Notes: generated by a model from the sequence alone, not told the origin. Positions 1-8,739 are shown, numbered from the stretch's first letter. The stretch is 64,000 bases of DNA from Pseudoflavonifractor sp902362925 (GCA_902362925.1 CABIYL010000002.1), one strand, 5' to 3'. A program made the numbers and translations.

Positions 1-666
1 GTTCCCTACCGGGGCAGCGACAGATATACGATGTCCATCAGCATTCAAGGCAGAACCAGCTATGACAGCTGCTGGTTTGACATGTACTTCTATGACGGCA
101 GCGGCCGTGTGGTGGGAGAAGCAACGGTTATTGAAGATGTAACTCCCAACCGGGATTTTAACATTCTGGCAGAGGTTCACGTGGAGAAGGATATCCTGGA
201 CAACGCTGTCAGCATGGAATTCTTCTCTCACGACGGCGATCCCGCCAACTCCGGCGGTTCCAGCTCCGGCGGCAACCAGGGCGGCAACACCAGCGGCGGC
301 AATGAGGGCGGCTCCACCGAGACCCCCGACTATGATTATCCCTATGATACCTATTACGGCTTTGAGGGCATCCCCTCCTTCGACGAGTTCACCAGCAGCA
401 GCCGCACACAGATGGACTACACCGAGGGCAAAAAGGCTGGCTATATGTACGCCTCTGCTACCACAGCGGAGTTCGATTCGTACCGGGCGGCGCTGAAGGA
501 ATGCGGCTTCTCGGAGTCCCAGGTGGCCGGTATGTACTTCTACAGCAAGGGAACCCATGGCACCAACGACTACTGGGAGGTCCGGTGCGGCACGACGTCT
601 TCTCCCTATGGAGAGGTGTCTGTAATGGTCTCTATCTCCCACATCAAGTCCACCAACGAGTGGTAA
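1..666 (+). CDS. C-terminal part of an unrecognised, probably secreted protein
   Basis: The reading frame is open from base 1, so the gene very likely begins before the window. The first in-frame ATG at 31 has no convincing ribosome-binding site. The visible part starts with a beta-rich stretch resembling an extracellular Ig-like or FxLYD-type fold, then a low-complexity Gly/Ser/Asn linker (about residues 84-104 of the visible part), then a Tyr-rich segment and a compact C-terminal domain of about 100 residues. I do not recognise the family. The flexible linker and absence of membrane segments suggest an exported or lipid-anchored protein whose signal peptide lies upstream. It converges on gdhA, with a strong hairpin between them. 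Confidence 0.6.
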   Translation, partial: VPYRGSDRYTMSISIQGRTSYDSCWFDMYFYDGSGRVVGEATVIEDVTPNRDFNILAEVHVEKDILDNAVSMEFFSHDGDPANSGGSSSGGNQGGNTSGGNEGGSTETPDYDYPYDTYYGFEGIPSFDEFTSSSRTQMDYTEGKKAGYMYASATTAEFDSYRAALKECGFSESQVAGMYFYSKGTHGTNDYWEVRCGTTSSPYGEVSVMVSISHIKSTNEW

Positions 667-725
667 ACAGCCTAACAGTGTGCCCCCGTCGGCCGGCGGG
701 GGCACAGTTCTTCTATACTGCATGC

Positions 726-764
726 AAAAAGCGCCGCCCGTCCCACAGGGGACGGGCGGCGCTT
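726..764 (-). terminator. Intrinsic terminator of gdhA
   Basis: The 16-base arms AAGCGCCGCCCGTCCC and GGGACGGGCGGCGCTT pair around a short loop. On the minus strand the stem runs into five T residues, the correct orientation to end gdhA transcription. Confidence 0.85.
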
Positions 765-789
765 CATACTGCTTGCTTGAAAGGGGGGA

Positions 790-2127
790 TTACACCCAGC
801 CCTGGGCCATCATGGCGTCGGCCACCTTGATGAAGGCGGCCACGTTGGCGCCCAGGACATAGTCCTCGGGGGTCTTGCCGTACTCCTCGGCGGCGGCGGA
901 CATGTTCTTGTAGATGTCGGCCATGATGCCCTTCAGGCGGTTATCAACCTCCTCGAAGGTCCAGGACAGGCGCAGGCTGTTCTGGCTCATCTCCAGGGCG
1001 GAGACGGCCACGCCGCCGGCGTTGGCGGCCTTGCTGGGCACGAACAGGATGCCGGCCTCGGCGAAGGCGTCCATGGCCTCCAGGGTGGAGGGCATGTTGG
1101 AGCCCTCGGTGACCATCCAGCAGCCGTTCTTCAGCAGGGTCTTGGCGGCCTCCAGGTCGATCTCGTTCTGGGTGGCGCAGGGCAGAGCGATATCGCAGGG
1201 GACGGTCCAGATGCCCTGCCAGCCCTCGTGGTACTCGGCCTGGGGATGGGCCTCCACGTACTCACGGATACGGCCGCGGCGGACTTCCTTGATCTCCTTG
1301 ATGGTGGCCACGTCCACACCGTTCTTGTCCACGATGTAGCCGTTGGAGTCGCACATGGCGATGACCACGGCGCCCAGCTCGGTGGCCTTCTCAGCGGCGT
1401 AGATGGCCACGTTGCCGGAACCGGACACGATGACCTTCTGGCCCTGGAAGCTCTTGCCCTTGTGGGTCAGGACCTCGTTGGCCAGGTACACCACGCCGTA
1501 GCCGGTGGCCTGGGTACGGGCCAGGGAGCCGCCGTAGCTCAGGCCCTTGCCGGTGAGCACGCCGCAGTACTGGCCGGTGAGGCGCTTGTACTGGCCGTAC
1601 AGATAGCCGATCTCGCGGCCGCCCACGCCGATGTCGCCGGCGGGCACGTCGCAGTCGGGGCCAATGTGGCGGTACAGCTCAGTCATGAAGCTCTGGCAGA
1701 AGCGCATGACCTCGTCGTCGCTCTTGCCCTTGGGATCGAAGTCGCTGCCGCCCTTGCCGCCGCCGATGGGCAGGCCGGTGAGGGAGTTCTTAAAAATCTG
1801 CTCAAAGCCCAGGAACTTCATGACGCTCTGGTTGACAGTGGGGTGGAAGCGCAGGCCGCCCTTGTAGGGGCCGATGGCGCTGTTGAACTGGACGCGGAAG
1901 CCGCGGTTGACCTGGTACTCGCCCTTGTCGTCAATCCAGGGCACACGGAAGGTGATGATCCGCTCGGGCTCGACCATCCGCTCCAGGATCTTGGCCTTCT
2001 GATACTCGGGGCGGCGCTCCACGATGGGGTGCAGGGAGTTGAGCACCTCAGTGGCGGTCTGCAGAAACTCCGGCTCGTGGGGGTTCTTCGCCTTGACGTC
2101 GGCCAGTACCTGACTCACATAATCCAT
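790..2127 (-). CDS. gdhA: Glutamate dehydrogenase
   Basis: A hexameric-type glutamate dehydrogenase of 445 aa, the usual length of the bacterial, mostly NADP-dependent family. It interconverts 2-oxoglutarate plus ammonium with glutamate. The substrate-binding motif PIGGGKGGSDFDPKGKS and the Rossmann motif SGSGNVAIYAAEKA are present. The ATG at 2127 follows AGGAGG at good spacing. A TTGACA/TATACT promoter candidate and an approximately 130-nt leader lie upstream. It sits next to a nicotinate pathway that releases ammonia at the enamidase step, so it could assimilate that nitrogen, but its opposite orientation and own terminator suggest separate control. Coenzyme preference cannot be fixed from the motif alone. 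Confidence 0.96.
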   Translation of the reverse strand: MDYVSQVLADVKAKNPHEPEFLQTATEVLNSLHPIVERRPEYQKAKILERMVEPERIITFRVPWIDDKGEYQVNRGFRVQFNSAIGPYKGGLRFHPTVNQSVMKFLGFEQIFKNSLTGLPIGGGKGGSDFDPKGKSDDEVMRFCQSFMTELYRHIGPDCDVPAGDIGVGGREIGYLYGQYKRLTGQYCGVLTGKGLSYGGSLARTQATGYGVVYLANEVLTHKGKSFQGQKVIVSGSGNVAIYAAEKATELGAVVIAMCDSNGYIVDKNGVDVATIKEIKEVRRGRIREYVEAHPQAEYHEGWQGIWTVPCDIALPCATQNEIDLEAAKTLLKNGCWMVTEGSNMPSTLEAMDAFAEAGILFVPSKAANAGGVAVSALEMSQNSLRLSWTFEEVDNRLKGIMADIYKNMSAAAEEYGKTPEDYVLGANVAAFIKVADAMMAQGWV

Positions 2128-2264
2128 GATGTTTACCTCCTGATCTGTAGAGCGGCCTCCTTAATATATATGGAGCCGCGTCTGAGATATATCTGCGGTA
2201 GCTCGGGGCGCCCTCCGCCGCTGGGGGAGATGGACGGCGCTGCCCTGCGCACTACATTGGAATT

Positions 2265-2295
2265 AGTATACTGTCTTACCCCCGGTATCTGTCAA
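2265..2295 (-). promoter_or_regulatory. Candidate sigma-A promoter for gdhA
   Basis: On the minus strand TTGACA (2290-2295) is followed by TATACT (2265-2270), spaced by 19 nt, which is slightly long. The leader between it and the gdhA start contains GC-rich inverted repeats around 2165-2235, but I recognise no riboswitch class there. Confidence 0.45.
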
Positions 2296-2405
2296 TAGTT
2301 TTTTGCAGGATTTTAAAAAAAACTTGCGTAAAAAACCGTTCCGTCCGTAGGAATCCATCTGTGAGGGAGAAATCAGGCAAGTTTTGTCTTTGGGGGCTGC
2401 ACTTC

Positions 2406-3290
2406 TCAGAACAAATTGATGAATGCGTTGATCTCGGAAAAGAGCTTTTTGTTCTGGTTCCAGATGAGACAGACCCGGGGACTGAAGTTCAGATCCTCCA
2501 GGTGGCGGATGACCAGAGACGAATCCGTGTTGATGATGGCGGAGGTGTAGGGGGCGATGGCGATGCCGATGCCGGCCTGTGCCCAGCTGAGGGAGGACTG
2601 AATCCCGTCATTTTCACATATGATGTGGGGAGTGAAGCCGTGCTTGCGGCAGGCGGTGACCAGCATCTCCCGGTAGCGGCGGTGGGTCACCAGCGGCTTG
2701 CCCTGAAGATCTTCCAGAGGGATAGCGTCGCTGCTGCTCCCTTCAAAGAAATAGGGCTTGGCCAGGGCCACAAAGTGGTCTGCCTCTCCGGGCGGGAGCA
2801 GCGTGTTGCGGATGGGTACCACATGGAAGGCGGTCACGTTGAAGGGCTCACGCACAAAACCGATGTCGGCCTCGTTTTCCCGCAGAGCGGCCAGGACGGA
2901 TTCCGTGCGCCCCTCCACCACCTGAAAGTTTACATAGGGGTAGGCGCTGCAGAAGTGGGCGATTTTCTCGGGCAGAATCTGGCTGTTGATAGAGCCGATG
3001 GTGGCGATGCGGATGAGCATGTGCCGTTCCTGGGAAATAAGCTGGATATCCCGGGACGTCTCCTCCAGCAGGGCCAGGATGGCCTGGGCACGCTCCCGCA
3101 AAAGCGTTCCTGCCGGGGTAATCTCAAGATGGCGCTTGTCGCGGATAAAAAGGGGAGAGCCCAGCTCCTCCTCCAGCAGCTTGAGCTGAAGGCTGACAGG
3201 GGGCTGTGATACATTTAAGCTCTGAGCCGCCCGGGTTACGCTGCCCATCTTGGCGATTTCAAGGAAATATTCCAGCTGTTTTAGTGTCAT
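2406..3290 (-). CDS. LysR-family transcriptional regulator
   Basis: A 294-aa LysR-type regulator. The N-terminal winged helix-turn-helix (about residues 1-60) includes the typical signature TRAAQSLNVSQPPVSLQLKLLE, followed by a linker helix and a periplasmic-binding-protein-like effector domain (about 90-294). It is transcribed divergently from the nicotinate cluster with a 470-bp AT-rich region between, the classical arrangement of a LysR activator and its target. I infer that it senses nicotinate or a pathway intermediate. Nothing in the sequence identifies the ligand. The ATG at 3290 has only a weak ribosome-binding site, GGGG. Confidence 0.9.
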   Translation of the reverse strand: MTLKQLEYFLEIAKMGSVTRAAQSLNVSQPPVSLQLKLLEEELGSPLFIRDKRHLEITPAGTLLRERAQAILALLEETSRDIQLISQERHMLIRIATIGSINSQILPEKIAHFCSAYPYVNFQVVEGRTESVLAALRENEADIGFVREPFNVTAFHVVPIRNTLLPPGEADHFVALAKPYFFEGSSSDAIPLEDLQGKPLVTHRRYREMLVTACRKHGFTPHIICENDGIQSSLSWAQAGIGIAIAPYTSAIINTDSSLVIRHLEDLNFSPRVCLIWNQNKKLFSEINAFINLF

Positions 3291-3382
3291 TGCACAAATC
3301 TACCCCTTGATATTCTGTCTAATTAAACAATAATCATATATAAAAAATATATAAGACGAGGCTTTTAGAAGGATAAAAGTAT

Positions 3383-3411
3383 TTGTCATGGCATAGGGAG
3401 AATGTTATAAT
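3383..3411 (+). promoter_or_regulatory. Sigma-A promoter of the nicotinate cluster
   Basis: TTGTCA at 3383-3388 and TATAAT at 3406-3411 are separated by exactly 17 nt. The expected transcription start is near 3418. The AT dyad at 3335-3355 would then be centred about 73 bases upstream of the start, close to where LysR activators usually bind. Confidence 0.7.
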
Positions 3412-3637
3412 ATAGGCAATAAAGCGGATAGAGTTTTCGTTAAAAATGCCCTGCAAATTTCGCTGCCCTAATATTTGAGGAAAGCGAAAGTTGGACATTA
3501 GAGGAAAATGACAGAGAATTTTGCCATATCAAACTATATTATAAATATATAAAAGAGAAAAATCAAGAATTACAGAGGGAAAATCCAAAAAATGATACCG
3601 CCAGCCCATTCGCTGCGGCAGCTCCTTCTGGTTGTGA

Positions 3638-3662
3638 AACGTATTCCCCAAATACGTTTTTC
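3638..3662 (+). terminator. Terminator-like hairpin in the cluster leader
   Basis: AAACGTATT and AATACGTTT pair perfectly around a CCCCA loop and are followed by TT and C. The stem is short and AT-rich, so it may be a weak terminator or part of an attenuator. It lies about 100 nt before the first gene. Confidence 0.4.
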
Positions 3663-3760
3663 AATAACAGCCGGCGACAGGGGCGGATACGGTGCGCACC
3701 GTGCCGCCCCACCCTCAGGCACCCCTATCTACCGAACATGATATGAGAGGGAGGAAAAGT

Positions 3761-4870
3761 ATGACCGAGCAGAAAAATACGCAAGAACTGACTGGCATCA
3801 AGAAGTACTTTAAAGAACAGAACATCGAAATCTCCTGGAACCGCATCGGCATCCAGGCTCTGGGCGGCATGGCCCACGGCCTGTTTGCCTCGCTCCTCAT
3901 CGGCACTATCATCAACACCGTTGGTACCTTTATCCCGGGTGTGGTCGGCGAGTTCCTGATGAGCATCTCCGGGCAGACCTCCGCCGTACAGGGCGCGGCC
4001 ATGGCTCTGGCCATCGGCTATGCCGTCAAGTGCGATCCCTACGTCCTCTATTCCCTGGCCACAGTCGGCTACGCTACCAACGTTCTGGGCGGCGCTGGCG
4101 GTCCTCTGGCCGTGTACTTCGTCACCCTGATTGCCATCTTCTTCGGCAAACTGGTCTCCAAGCGCACTCCTGTCGACCTGATCGTCACTCCGGCCGTCAC
4201 CATCATTATTGGCGTCCTGGTGGCGCAGTTCCTGGCCCCGCCCATCGGCGCGTTCGCCTCCTGGCTGGGCACCATCATCATGTGGGCCACCGAGCAGCAG
4301 CCCTTCTTCATGGGCATCCTGGTGTCCGTGATCGTGGGTATCGTCCTGACCCTCCCCATCAGCTCCGCCGCCGTCTGCGCGGCTCTGAGCCTGACGGGTC
4401 TGGCCGGCGGCGCCGCTGTGGCTGGCTGCTGCGCCCAGATGGTGGGCTTTGCCGTGTGTACTTATCGTGAGAACAAGATGAACGGTCTGGTTTCCATCGG
4501 CCTGGGCACCTCCATGCTGCTGGTTCCCAACCTGATGAGCAAGCCGATTCTGTGGCTGCCGCCCACGCTGGCCGCCGCTGTGACCGGTCCCATCGCCACC
4601 TGCATTTTCAATCTGCAGATGAACGGATCTCCCATCTCCTCCGGCATGGGCACCAGCGGTCTGGTGGGCCCCATCGGCGTTGTTACCGGTTGGTTCACTC
4701 CCTCTGAGGCGGCCCTGAACGCCGGCGCTTCCGCCATTGCTCCTGGCGCGATGGACTGGATTGGCCTGGTTCTGATTTGCTTCGTGCTTCCCGCCGCGCT
4801 GGCGCTGCTCTTCTCTGAGATTATGCGCAAGCAGGGCTGGATCAAGGAAGGCGACTATAAGCTGGTCTGA
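3761..4870 (+). CDS. Orphan PTS EIIC-like membrane protein, candidate nicotinate importer
   Basis: A 369-aa polytopic membrane protein with about ten hydrophobic segments. It resembles the PTS_EIIC_2-type family (Gly-rich GGMAHGLFASLLIGTI near the N-terminus, and a conserved PISSAAVCAALSLTGLAGG loop). No EIIA or EIIB domain or gene lies nearby, so a normal sugar PTS role is unlikely. It is the first gene behind the cluster promoter, followed directly by enamidase. I infer that it imports nicotinate or a related carboxylate, or exports a product. The ATG at 3761 was chosen over an upstream in-frame start at 3692 because GAGGGAGG sits just before it. Confidence 0.7.
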   Translation: MTEQKNTQELTGIKKYFKEQNIEISWNRIGIQALGGMAHGLFASLLIGTIINTVGTFIPGVVGEFLMSISGQTSAVQGAAMALAIGYAVKCDPYVLYSLATVGYATNVLGGAGGPLAVYFVTLIAIFFGKLVSKRTPVDLIVTPAVTIIIGVLVAQFLAPPIGAFASWLGTIIMWATEQQPFFMGILVSVIVGIVLTLPISSAAVCAALSLTGLAGGAAVAGCCAQMVGFAVCTYRENKMNGLVSIGLGTSMLLVPNLMSKPILWLPPTLAAAVTGPIATCIFNLQMNGSPISSGMGTSGLVGPIGVVTGWFTPSEAALNAGASAIAPGAMDWIGLVLICFVLPAALALLFSEIMRKQGWIKEGDYKLV

Positions 4871-4907
4871 TTCAGGCGTGCCCCGGATGGCTACATATTG
4901 TTAACCG

Positions 4908-4943
4908 CAGCCGGGGCGCCCATTCAGGCGGGTGCCCCGGCTG
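4908..4943 (+). other. Intercistronic GC-rich stem-loop without U tract
   Basis: CAGCCGGGGC (4908-4917) pairs with GCCCCGGCTG (4934-4943). No T run follows, so it is more likely an mRNA-processing or stabilising hairpin, or a weak terminator, between the transporter and ena. Confidence 0.55.
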
Positions 4944-5101
4944 ATATATCAGGGGTTTCCCCTGCACTTCAGGCGATATCTGAGTCCTGCCGGCGGGATT
5001 TCACCGGAAGGACCGGTAGAGCAAATATTTCCCCAAGCGCGTCATGAAAAATGGTAAAACGCCGATTCAGCACCGGCTAAAAGATGAAAGGAGTTTTCAC
5101 A

Positions 5102-6289
5102 ATGAGCATGACAGTCATTAAGAACATCGGCACCATCCTCAGCGGCGACATCAACAAGCCTGTTCTCGAGGGTGACACCATCCTGATTGCTGACGGCATG
5201 ATCAAGGCCATCGGCGGCGACGCCCTGGCTGCTATCTCCACTGCTGAGATCGCTGCTGAGGTGGAGCAGGGTACTGTCATCGACGCCGCCGGCGCCACTG
5301 TCGCCCCCGGCCTGTTCGACACTCACGTCCACACCAGCCTGGGCGATTATGCTCACCGCCAGTTTGCCAGCAACTTCATCGAGGGCGAGCTCCACGGCGG
5401 CGTGACCACCATCATCTCCGCCGGTGAGTGCCACACCCCCGGCCGTCCCAAGGATCCCGCCGGCACCAAGGCTCTGGCCATTCTGGCCCACAAGTCCTTC
5501 GACGCTCTGAAGCCCGGCGGCGTGAAGGTCCACGGCGGCAGCGTCATCCTGGAGAAGGGCCTCACTGAGGCGGACTTCGCCGAGATGGCCAAGGAAGGCG
5601 TCTGGACCGTCGGCGAGATCGGCCTGGGCAGCGTGAAGCAGCCCGAGGACGCCGCTCCCATGGTCGAGTGGGCCCACAAGTACGGCATGAAGGTCCAGAT
5701 GCACACCGGCGGCACCTCCATCCCCGGCTCCTCCACCGTCACCGCCGAGCAGGTCATGGCCACCAAGCCCGACGTCATCTCCCACATCAACGGCGGCCCC
5801 ACCGCTATCCCCCTGCACGAGGTGGACAAGCTGATGGACGAGACCGACTTCGCCATGGAGATCGTCCAGTGCGGCAACCCCAAGGTCACTGACTACGTCG
5901 CCCGCCGCGCCCAGGAGAAGGGCCAGCTGGGCCGCATCATCTTCGGTAACGACGCCCCCTCCGGCACCGGTATCATCCCCCTGGGCATCCTGCGCAACAT
6001 CTGCCAGGTGGCTTCCGTGTCCGGCATCCCCGGCGAGATCGCCGTCTGCATGGCCACCGGTAACGCCGCCCGCGTCTATGACAAGCTGAACACCGGTATG
6101 ATCGAAGTGGGCCGCGAGGCCGACCTCATCTTCCTGGACGCCCCCATGGGCTCCGTGGCCAACACCGCCGTCGAGGCTTTCGAGTGCGGCGATATCCCCG
6201 GCCTGAGCATCATCATGGTGGACGGCGTGGTCAAGGCTGCCAAGAGCCGCAACACGCCTCCCTGCAAGCGCCCCGCCAAGGTCCTGTAA
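5102..6289 (+). CDS. ena: Enamidase
   Basis: A 395-aa amidohydrolase-superfamily enzyme. In nicotinate fermentation, enamidase hydrolyses 1,4,5,6-tetrahydro-6-oxonicotinate to ammonia and 2-formylglutarate. The E. barkeri enzyme is a binuclear Fe/Zn protein of similar size. The metal-binding HxH is at H75/H77 (APGLFDTHVHTSLGD), with further His residues in MHTGG and SHINGGP and a C-terminal composite beta domain. The assignment rests on the fold and on the flanking pathway genes, since dihydroorotase-like enzymes share the motif. The start at 5102 is preferred to the in-frame ATG at 5084 because AAAGGAG (5087-5093) lies 8 nt before it. Confidence 0.9.
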   Translation: MSMTVIKNIGTILSGDINKPVLEGDTILIADGMIKAIGGDALAAISTAEIAAEVEQGTVIDAAGATVAPGLFDTHVHTSLGDYAHRQFASNFIEGELHGGVTTIISAGECHTPGRPKDPAGTKALAILAHKSFDALKPGGVKVHGGSVILEKGLTEADFAEMAKEGVWTVGEIGLGSVKQPEDAAPMVEWAHKYGMKVQMHTGGTSIPGSSTVTAEQVMATKPDVISHINGGPTAIPLHEVDKLMDETDFAMEIVQCGNPKVTDYVARRAQEKGQLGRIIFGNDAPSGTGIIPLGILRNICQVASVSGIPGEIAVCMATGNAARVYDKLNTGMIEVGREADLIFLDAPMGSVANTAVEAFECGDIPGLSIIMVDGVVKAAKSRNTPPCKRPAKVL

Positions 6290-6308
6290 TCGAACCGAAT
6301 TGACACAA

Positions 6309-6344
6309 GCCTGCCGCCCGGCAGAGGGTATACGGGCGGCAGGC
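6309..6344 (+). other. Intercistronic 12-bp stem-loop between ena and hnr
   Basis: GCCTGCCGCCCG (6309-6320) and CGGGCGGCAGGC (6333-6344) pair perfectly. The following bases are not T-rich, so termination is unlikely to be complete. The hnr ribosome-binding site AGAGGAGG follows within 20 nt. Confidence 0.6.
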
Positions 6345-6372
6345 CTATGATACAGAGGAGGCTCAACAATTC

Positions 6373-7884
6373 ATGGTCATTGTGAACCTGGAAGCCTGTA
6401 AGGGCTGCATGATCTGCGAGAAAAACTGCCCCCTGGACGCTGTCCACGTTGTGGAGCGCAAGGCGGTTGTGGATGCCGAGAAGTGCTGCGAGTGCGGCGT
6501 GTGCACCCGTGTGTGTAAGTTCGGCGCCATCTCCAAGCCCGCTGAGATGAGCGAGAACTGCGCCATCTGCTCCCACTGCTCCGTGCAGTGCCGTGTGCCT
6601 CTGGGCCACACCGGTGCCTGCAAGCGCTACACCAACGTCAACGGTGAGCTGGTGCGCAACCGCAAGCTGGAGATCACCCCCAGCAGCGACGTCGTCTATC
6701 CCGACAAGCGCCTGGAAGGCCCCATCACCACCGCTGTGGGCGCCGGAACCAACTATCCCTGCATCCGTCCCGCGCCCCACATCGTCTCCGAGGTCCGGGA
6801 CGGCGTGGAAGTGGTGACCGTTGTCACTGAGGCTCCCCTGAGCTACTCCGCCGTTGTGGTCAAGCTGGACACCAACACCTACATCGGCGAGGAAGGCGAC
6901 CCCGTCTACCGTGACGGCAAGCTGGTGGGCATGGTCAACACCGAGGAGTACGGCTCCAAGATGATCGCCGTGGGCGGCGCCAACAAGCTGACCGGCCCCG
7001 ACGGCTTCATCGTGGCCCGCACCATCACCGAGCTGGCCAACGGCGAGCAGGTGGAGCTGTCCGTCAACAAGAAGATCAAGGTTGTCGTGCAGCAGGGCAA
7101 GCCCCCCATCATCAACGGCGTGCAGGAGTCCAAGATGCGCATCGGCTGCGGCAGCGCTACCGTGGGCCTGTTTGCCAAGAAGATGAAGGAAGCCGTTGAC
7201 GAGTGCATCGTCATCGACCACCACGTGGTGGGCCTGTTCACCGAGCACCTGGCCGGCGCCGACGTGGGCATGGAGTGGTCCGGCGTGATCCCCAACGCCC
7301 GCAAGTCCTCCCGCGGCCGTTACTTCGGCGAGCACGGCACCGGCATCGGCGGCACCACCATTGAGACTCCCCGCGACGCCATCAAGAGCGTGGATATGAC
7401 CCGCGCCCATGCCGGCATGCAGATCCTGGTGCTCAACACCACCGGTGAGATCCGCGCCCTCTTTGAGGTCCAGGCCGACGGCGACGTGAAGGAAATCCCC
7501 ATGACCGACAAGGCTACCGCCCTGGCGGACGATATTATGAACAACTGCGAGCAGTCCCTGACCAGCGTCATGTACACCGGTGGTACCGGCGGCAGCGCCC
7601 GCGGCGGTGTCTGCTCCAAGCCTCTGGCCATCACCAAGGCCGTCCATGAGGGCAAGGCTGTCCTCACCATCGGCGGCGCTCCCGCTTACATCCTGCCCGG
7701 CGGCGGCATCGACTTCATCGTGGACGCCGGCAAGATGGTCAACCACGGCGTGACCTGGGTTCCCACCCCCGCCACCGTGGCCCCCGTGGAGTACACCATG
7801 ACCAAGGCCGACTATGACGCCATCGGCGGTCATATGAACTGCGTCAAGCCCATCGACGAGCTCCGCAAGGAGATTGGCGAGTAA
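6373..7884 (+). CDS. hnr: 6-Hydroxynicotinate reductase
   Basis: A 503-aa iron-sulfur flavoprotein. It uses reduced ferredoxin to convert 6-hydroxynicotinate to 1,4,5,6-tetrahydro-6-oxonicotinate. The N-terminus carries two [4Fe-4S] ferredoxin motifs, C9-C12-C15-C19 and C38-C41-C44-C48, and a third Cys group at C63, C66, C69, C73 and C83. This agrees with the two [4Fe-4S] and one [2Fe-2S] clusters and covalently bound flavin known for the E. barkeri enzyme. A GSAT tetrad at residues 260-263 resembles the (S/T)GAT flavin-attachment motif, so T263 is a candidate attachment site (inference). The next gene, an ApbE-like protein, begins one base after the hnr stop. The ATG at 6373 follows AGAGGAGG. 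Confidence 0.92.
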   Translation: MVIVNLEACKGCMICEKNCPLDAVHVVERKAVVDAEKCCECGVCTRVCKFGAISKPAEMSENCAICSHCSVQCRVPLGHTGACKRYTNVNGELVRNRKLEITPSSDVVYPDKRLEGPITTAVGAGTNYPCIRPAPHIVSEVRDGVEVVTVVTEAPLSYSAVVVKLDTNTYIGEEGDPVYRDGKLVGMVNTEEYGSKMIAVGGANKLTGPDGFIVARTITELANGEQVELSVNKKIKVVVQQGKPPIINGVQESKMRIGCGSATVGLFAKKMKEAVDECIVIDHHVVGLFTEHLAGADVGMEWSGVIPNARKSSRGRYFGEHGTGIGGTTIETPRDAIKSVDMTRAHAGMQILVLNTTGEIRALFEVQADGDVKEIPMTDKATALADDIMNNCEQSLTSVMYTGGTGGSARGGVCSKPLAITKAVHEGKAVLTIGGAPAYILPGGGIDFIVDAGKMVNHGVTWVPTPATVAPVEYTMTKADYDAIGGHMNCVKPIDELRKEIGE

Positions 7885-8739
7885 ATGACGGCAGAACGAG
7901 ACTGGGTCCGGGAGCTGGCTCCGGGACAGGTGTACTTCGATTACGGCCCCGTGTCCATGGTGGTCACCGCGATGCGGAACGGAGCGGGTGACAGCGCGCT
8001 GTGCGCGGCGGCTGCGGAGGTTGTGGAGAACAACCTGCGCACCCTGGGCCAGTCGCTGGATATGCTCCGCCGCTACCCCGCCCATGTGGACCCGGAAGTC
8101 CTGACGGGCACGGCCCGCCAGATGGCCGACGCAGTGCTTGCCACCGGAGACCCCTGGCTGACGCCCATGGCGGCAGTGGCCGGAGCCATGTCCGACGCCG
8201 TGGCTGACTTCCTCTGGGAGCAGGGGGCGGAAAAGGCCACCGCCAACAACGGCGGCGACATCGCCCTCCGCCTGGCCCCCGGCCAGAAGCTGGACATGGG
8301 CATCCTGTACGATTTGAACCGGAACGGGGTGGACCGGGTGGTCCGCCTCCTTCCGGAGCACGGTATCGGCGGGGTGGCCACCAGCGGACTGGGCGGCCGG
8401 AGCCTGACCACCGGCATTGCCAGCAGCGTGACGGTATTTTCCGCCCGCTGCGCCAGGGCTGACGCCCTGGCCACCCTCCTGGCTGACCGTTCCTATATTG
8501 ATTCTCCGGCCGTCCACACCTGCCTGGCGGGTGAGCTGGACCCGGACAGCGATATCGCCGACCTGACGGTTGTCACGGCGGTGGACCCGCTGACCGAGGC
8601 GGAGAAGCGGAAGGCCCTGGATCAGGTGCTGGCGGAGGCCGACCTCCAGTACCGCCGCGGCGGCCTGCGGGCCTGTGTGGCGGCAGTGCAGGGGATGACG
8701 GCCACCTTTGACCCTGAAAAAATTCTCAGCGACAGATAA
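7885..8739 (+). CDS. UPF0280 / ApbE-related protein, candidate flavin transferase for Hnr
   Basis: A 284-aa protein of the UPF0280 type, a branch of the ApbE (FAD:protein FMN transferase) fold. It has the ApbE-like NNGGD motif at residues 121-125 and the C-terminal SSVTVFSA...CARADALATLLAD element that matches the conserved ApbE block. The ATG abuts the hnr stop codon, indicating translational coupling. Because Hnr from E. barkeri carries covalently bound flavin, I infer that this protein attaches it. The canonical ApbE Mg-binding residues cannot be verified without alignment, and UPF0280 proteins have no proven activity that I know of. It could alternatively be a structural subunit. Confidence 0.78.
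   Translation: MTAERDWVRELAPGQVYFDYGPVSMVVTAMRNGAGDSALCAAAAEVVENNLRTLGQSLDMLRRYPAHVDPEVLTGTARQMADAVLATGDPWLTPMAAVAGAMSDAVADFLWEQGAEKATANNGGDIALRLAPGQKLDMGILYDLNRNGVDRVVRLLPEHGIGGVATSGLGGRSLTTGIASSVTVFSARCARADALATLLADRSYIDSPAVHTCLAGELDPDSDIADLTVVTAVDPLTEAEKRKALDQVLAEADLQYRRGGLRACVAAVQGMTATFDPEKILSDR

Larger units (their letters stand above)
3291..3760. promoter_or_regulatory. Divergent control region between lysR and the nicotinate cluster
   Basis: A 470-bp AT-rich stretch without a convincing gene. It holds an AT dyad at 3335-3355 (ATATATA, A-rich centre, TATATA) that could be a LysR operator, a plus-strand promoter at 3383-3411, and an inferred leader of about 340 nt. The leader contains a 9-bp stem followed by T residues (3638-3662) and a GC-rich hairpin (about 3675-3705). 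The downstream gene has a strong GAGGGAGG ribosome-binding site at 3747-3754. Confidence 0.6.
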
